Of a DNA stretch of 64,000 nt, positions 63,537 to 64,000 are shown piece after piece. The number at the start of each line of letters is the position of its first letter. Within the stretch, counting starts at the first letter, position 1. The translations under genes were made by a program, and so were the position numbers. Under the pieces are notes generated by a model. The model made no database searches. It saw only the letters and a list, made by a program, of their open reading frames with translations, and was not told the origin of the DNA. Source of the DNA: Camarhynchus parvulus (lineage: Eukaryota; Chordata; Aves; Passeriformes; Thraupidae). Location of the stretch: the NCBI RefSeq assembly GCF_901933205.1, contig NC_044572.1, positions 73,529,465 to 73,593,464 on the forward strand. The letters are read 5' to 3'.

Positions 63537-64000
63537 AAACATGATAAAGATTTTATTGTTGTTTTATACAAAAAACCCAGAGAAACAGATCTATATGCAG
63601 CCTTCCCTTTGTACTGTCTGATCTCTCAAGCAGTGTTAGAATATTCTTTGAAATGCCTCCAGCATGCCTCAAATCTGAAAAGTCGTTAGCAAATGCTTAG
63701 TACCTATTTAGTTCTAAATTACATGTTCACAAAATATCTCCCATAACATTTGAAAAATCCATTAATTCCTACTTCCTTGATTTTATCCTCACAGTAGGTA
63801 ATGTTTTTTCTTCTTCTTGATTTAGCAGAGCCATAACTTCTGGAGTCACAACCTTACCTGAAAATCTTCCTTATTTATCAGTGATGGAGTAGAAAAATAA
63901 ATTTTTACTTCCTTTGATATAGAGGGGAACTTGAAATTTGAGAGGCAAATACTCAAAAACCTCTCTCTATATTTGAATGCCTGAATAAAATAATGGAAAC
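63537..64000. other. AT-rich right flank, nothing recognised
   Basis: Sequence beyond the LTR with no ORF, repeat or RNA gene recognised. The window ends inside unremarkable AT-rich DNA. Confidence 0.5.

Overview
The window looks like a gene-poor, AT-rich stretch of a bird nuclear genome. The main evidence is the repeats. There are several fragments of CR1 non-LTR retrotransposons, whose decayed reverse-transcriptase and endonuclease reading frames can be read on both strands. There are also three long terminal repeats of two endogenous-retrovirus families that I recognise from bird genomes. I see no primate, rodent or carnivore SINE/L1 pattern. I cannot name the species. No search was run, so family assignments rest on remembered consensus patterns.

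I find no protein-coding gene I can support. The open frames are short (mostly 60-100 codons) and are explained by chance, by microsatellites or by the antisense strand of CR1. The longest (189 codons, minus strand, 41016-41585) has no family resemblance I know. One 70-base segment (37889-37958) has the form of a spliced internal exon and is flagged only as a candidate. The region may be intergenic or inside a very large intron.

Layout. Positions 1-922 are an uninterrupted homopurine block of GGAAA/GGGAA repeats that runs off the left edge; a second homopurine tract, (GAAA)n, lies at 4320-4518. At 5116-6165 there is a rearranged CR1: a short plus-strand reverse-transcriptase piece abuts a minus-strand copy with two internal deletions. 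A much older CR1 of about 1.6 kb lies antisense at 18855-20445. A truncated antisense LTR is at 22330-22632. At 27990-29160 a plus-strand CR1, a minus-strand LTR and a minus-strand CR1 3'-end scrap lie side by side. Further CR1 scraps are at 38661-38762, 56770-57165 and 59662-59745. A nearly complete plus-strand solo LTR of the same family as the 28.6 kb one is at 62570-63536.

The rest is AT-rich unique sequence with short microsatellites and homopolymers. Several denser, motif-rich segments look like conserved non-coding elements by eye; the best is 34130-34480, which carries a DR1-type nuclear-receptor site next to an E-box. Nothing here resembles an undescribed multi-gene system. The useful leads are the homopurine block, the rearranged CR1, the candidate exon and the enhancer-like segments.
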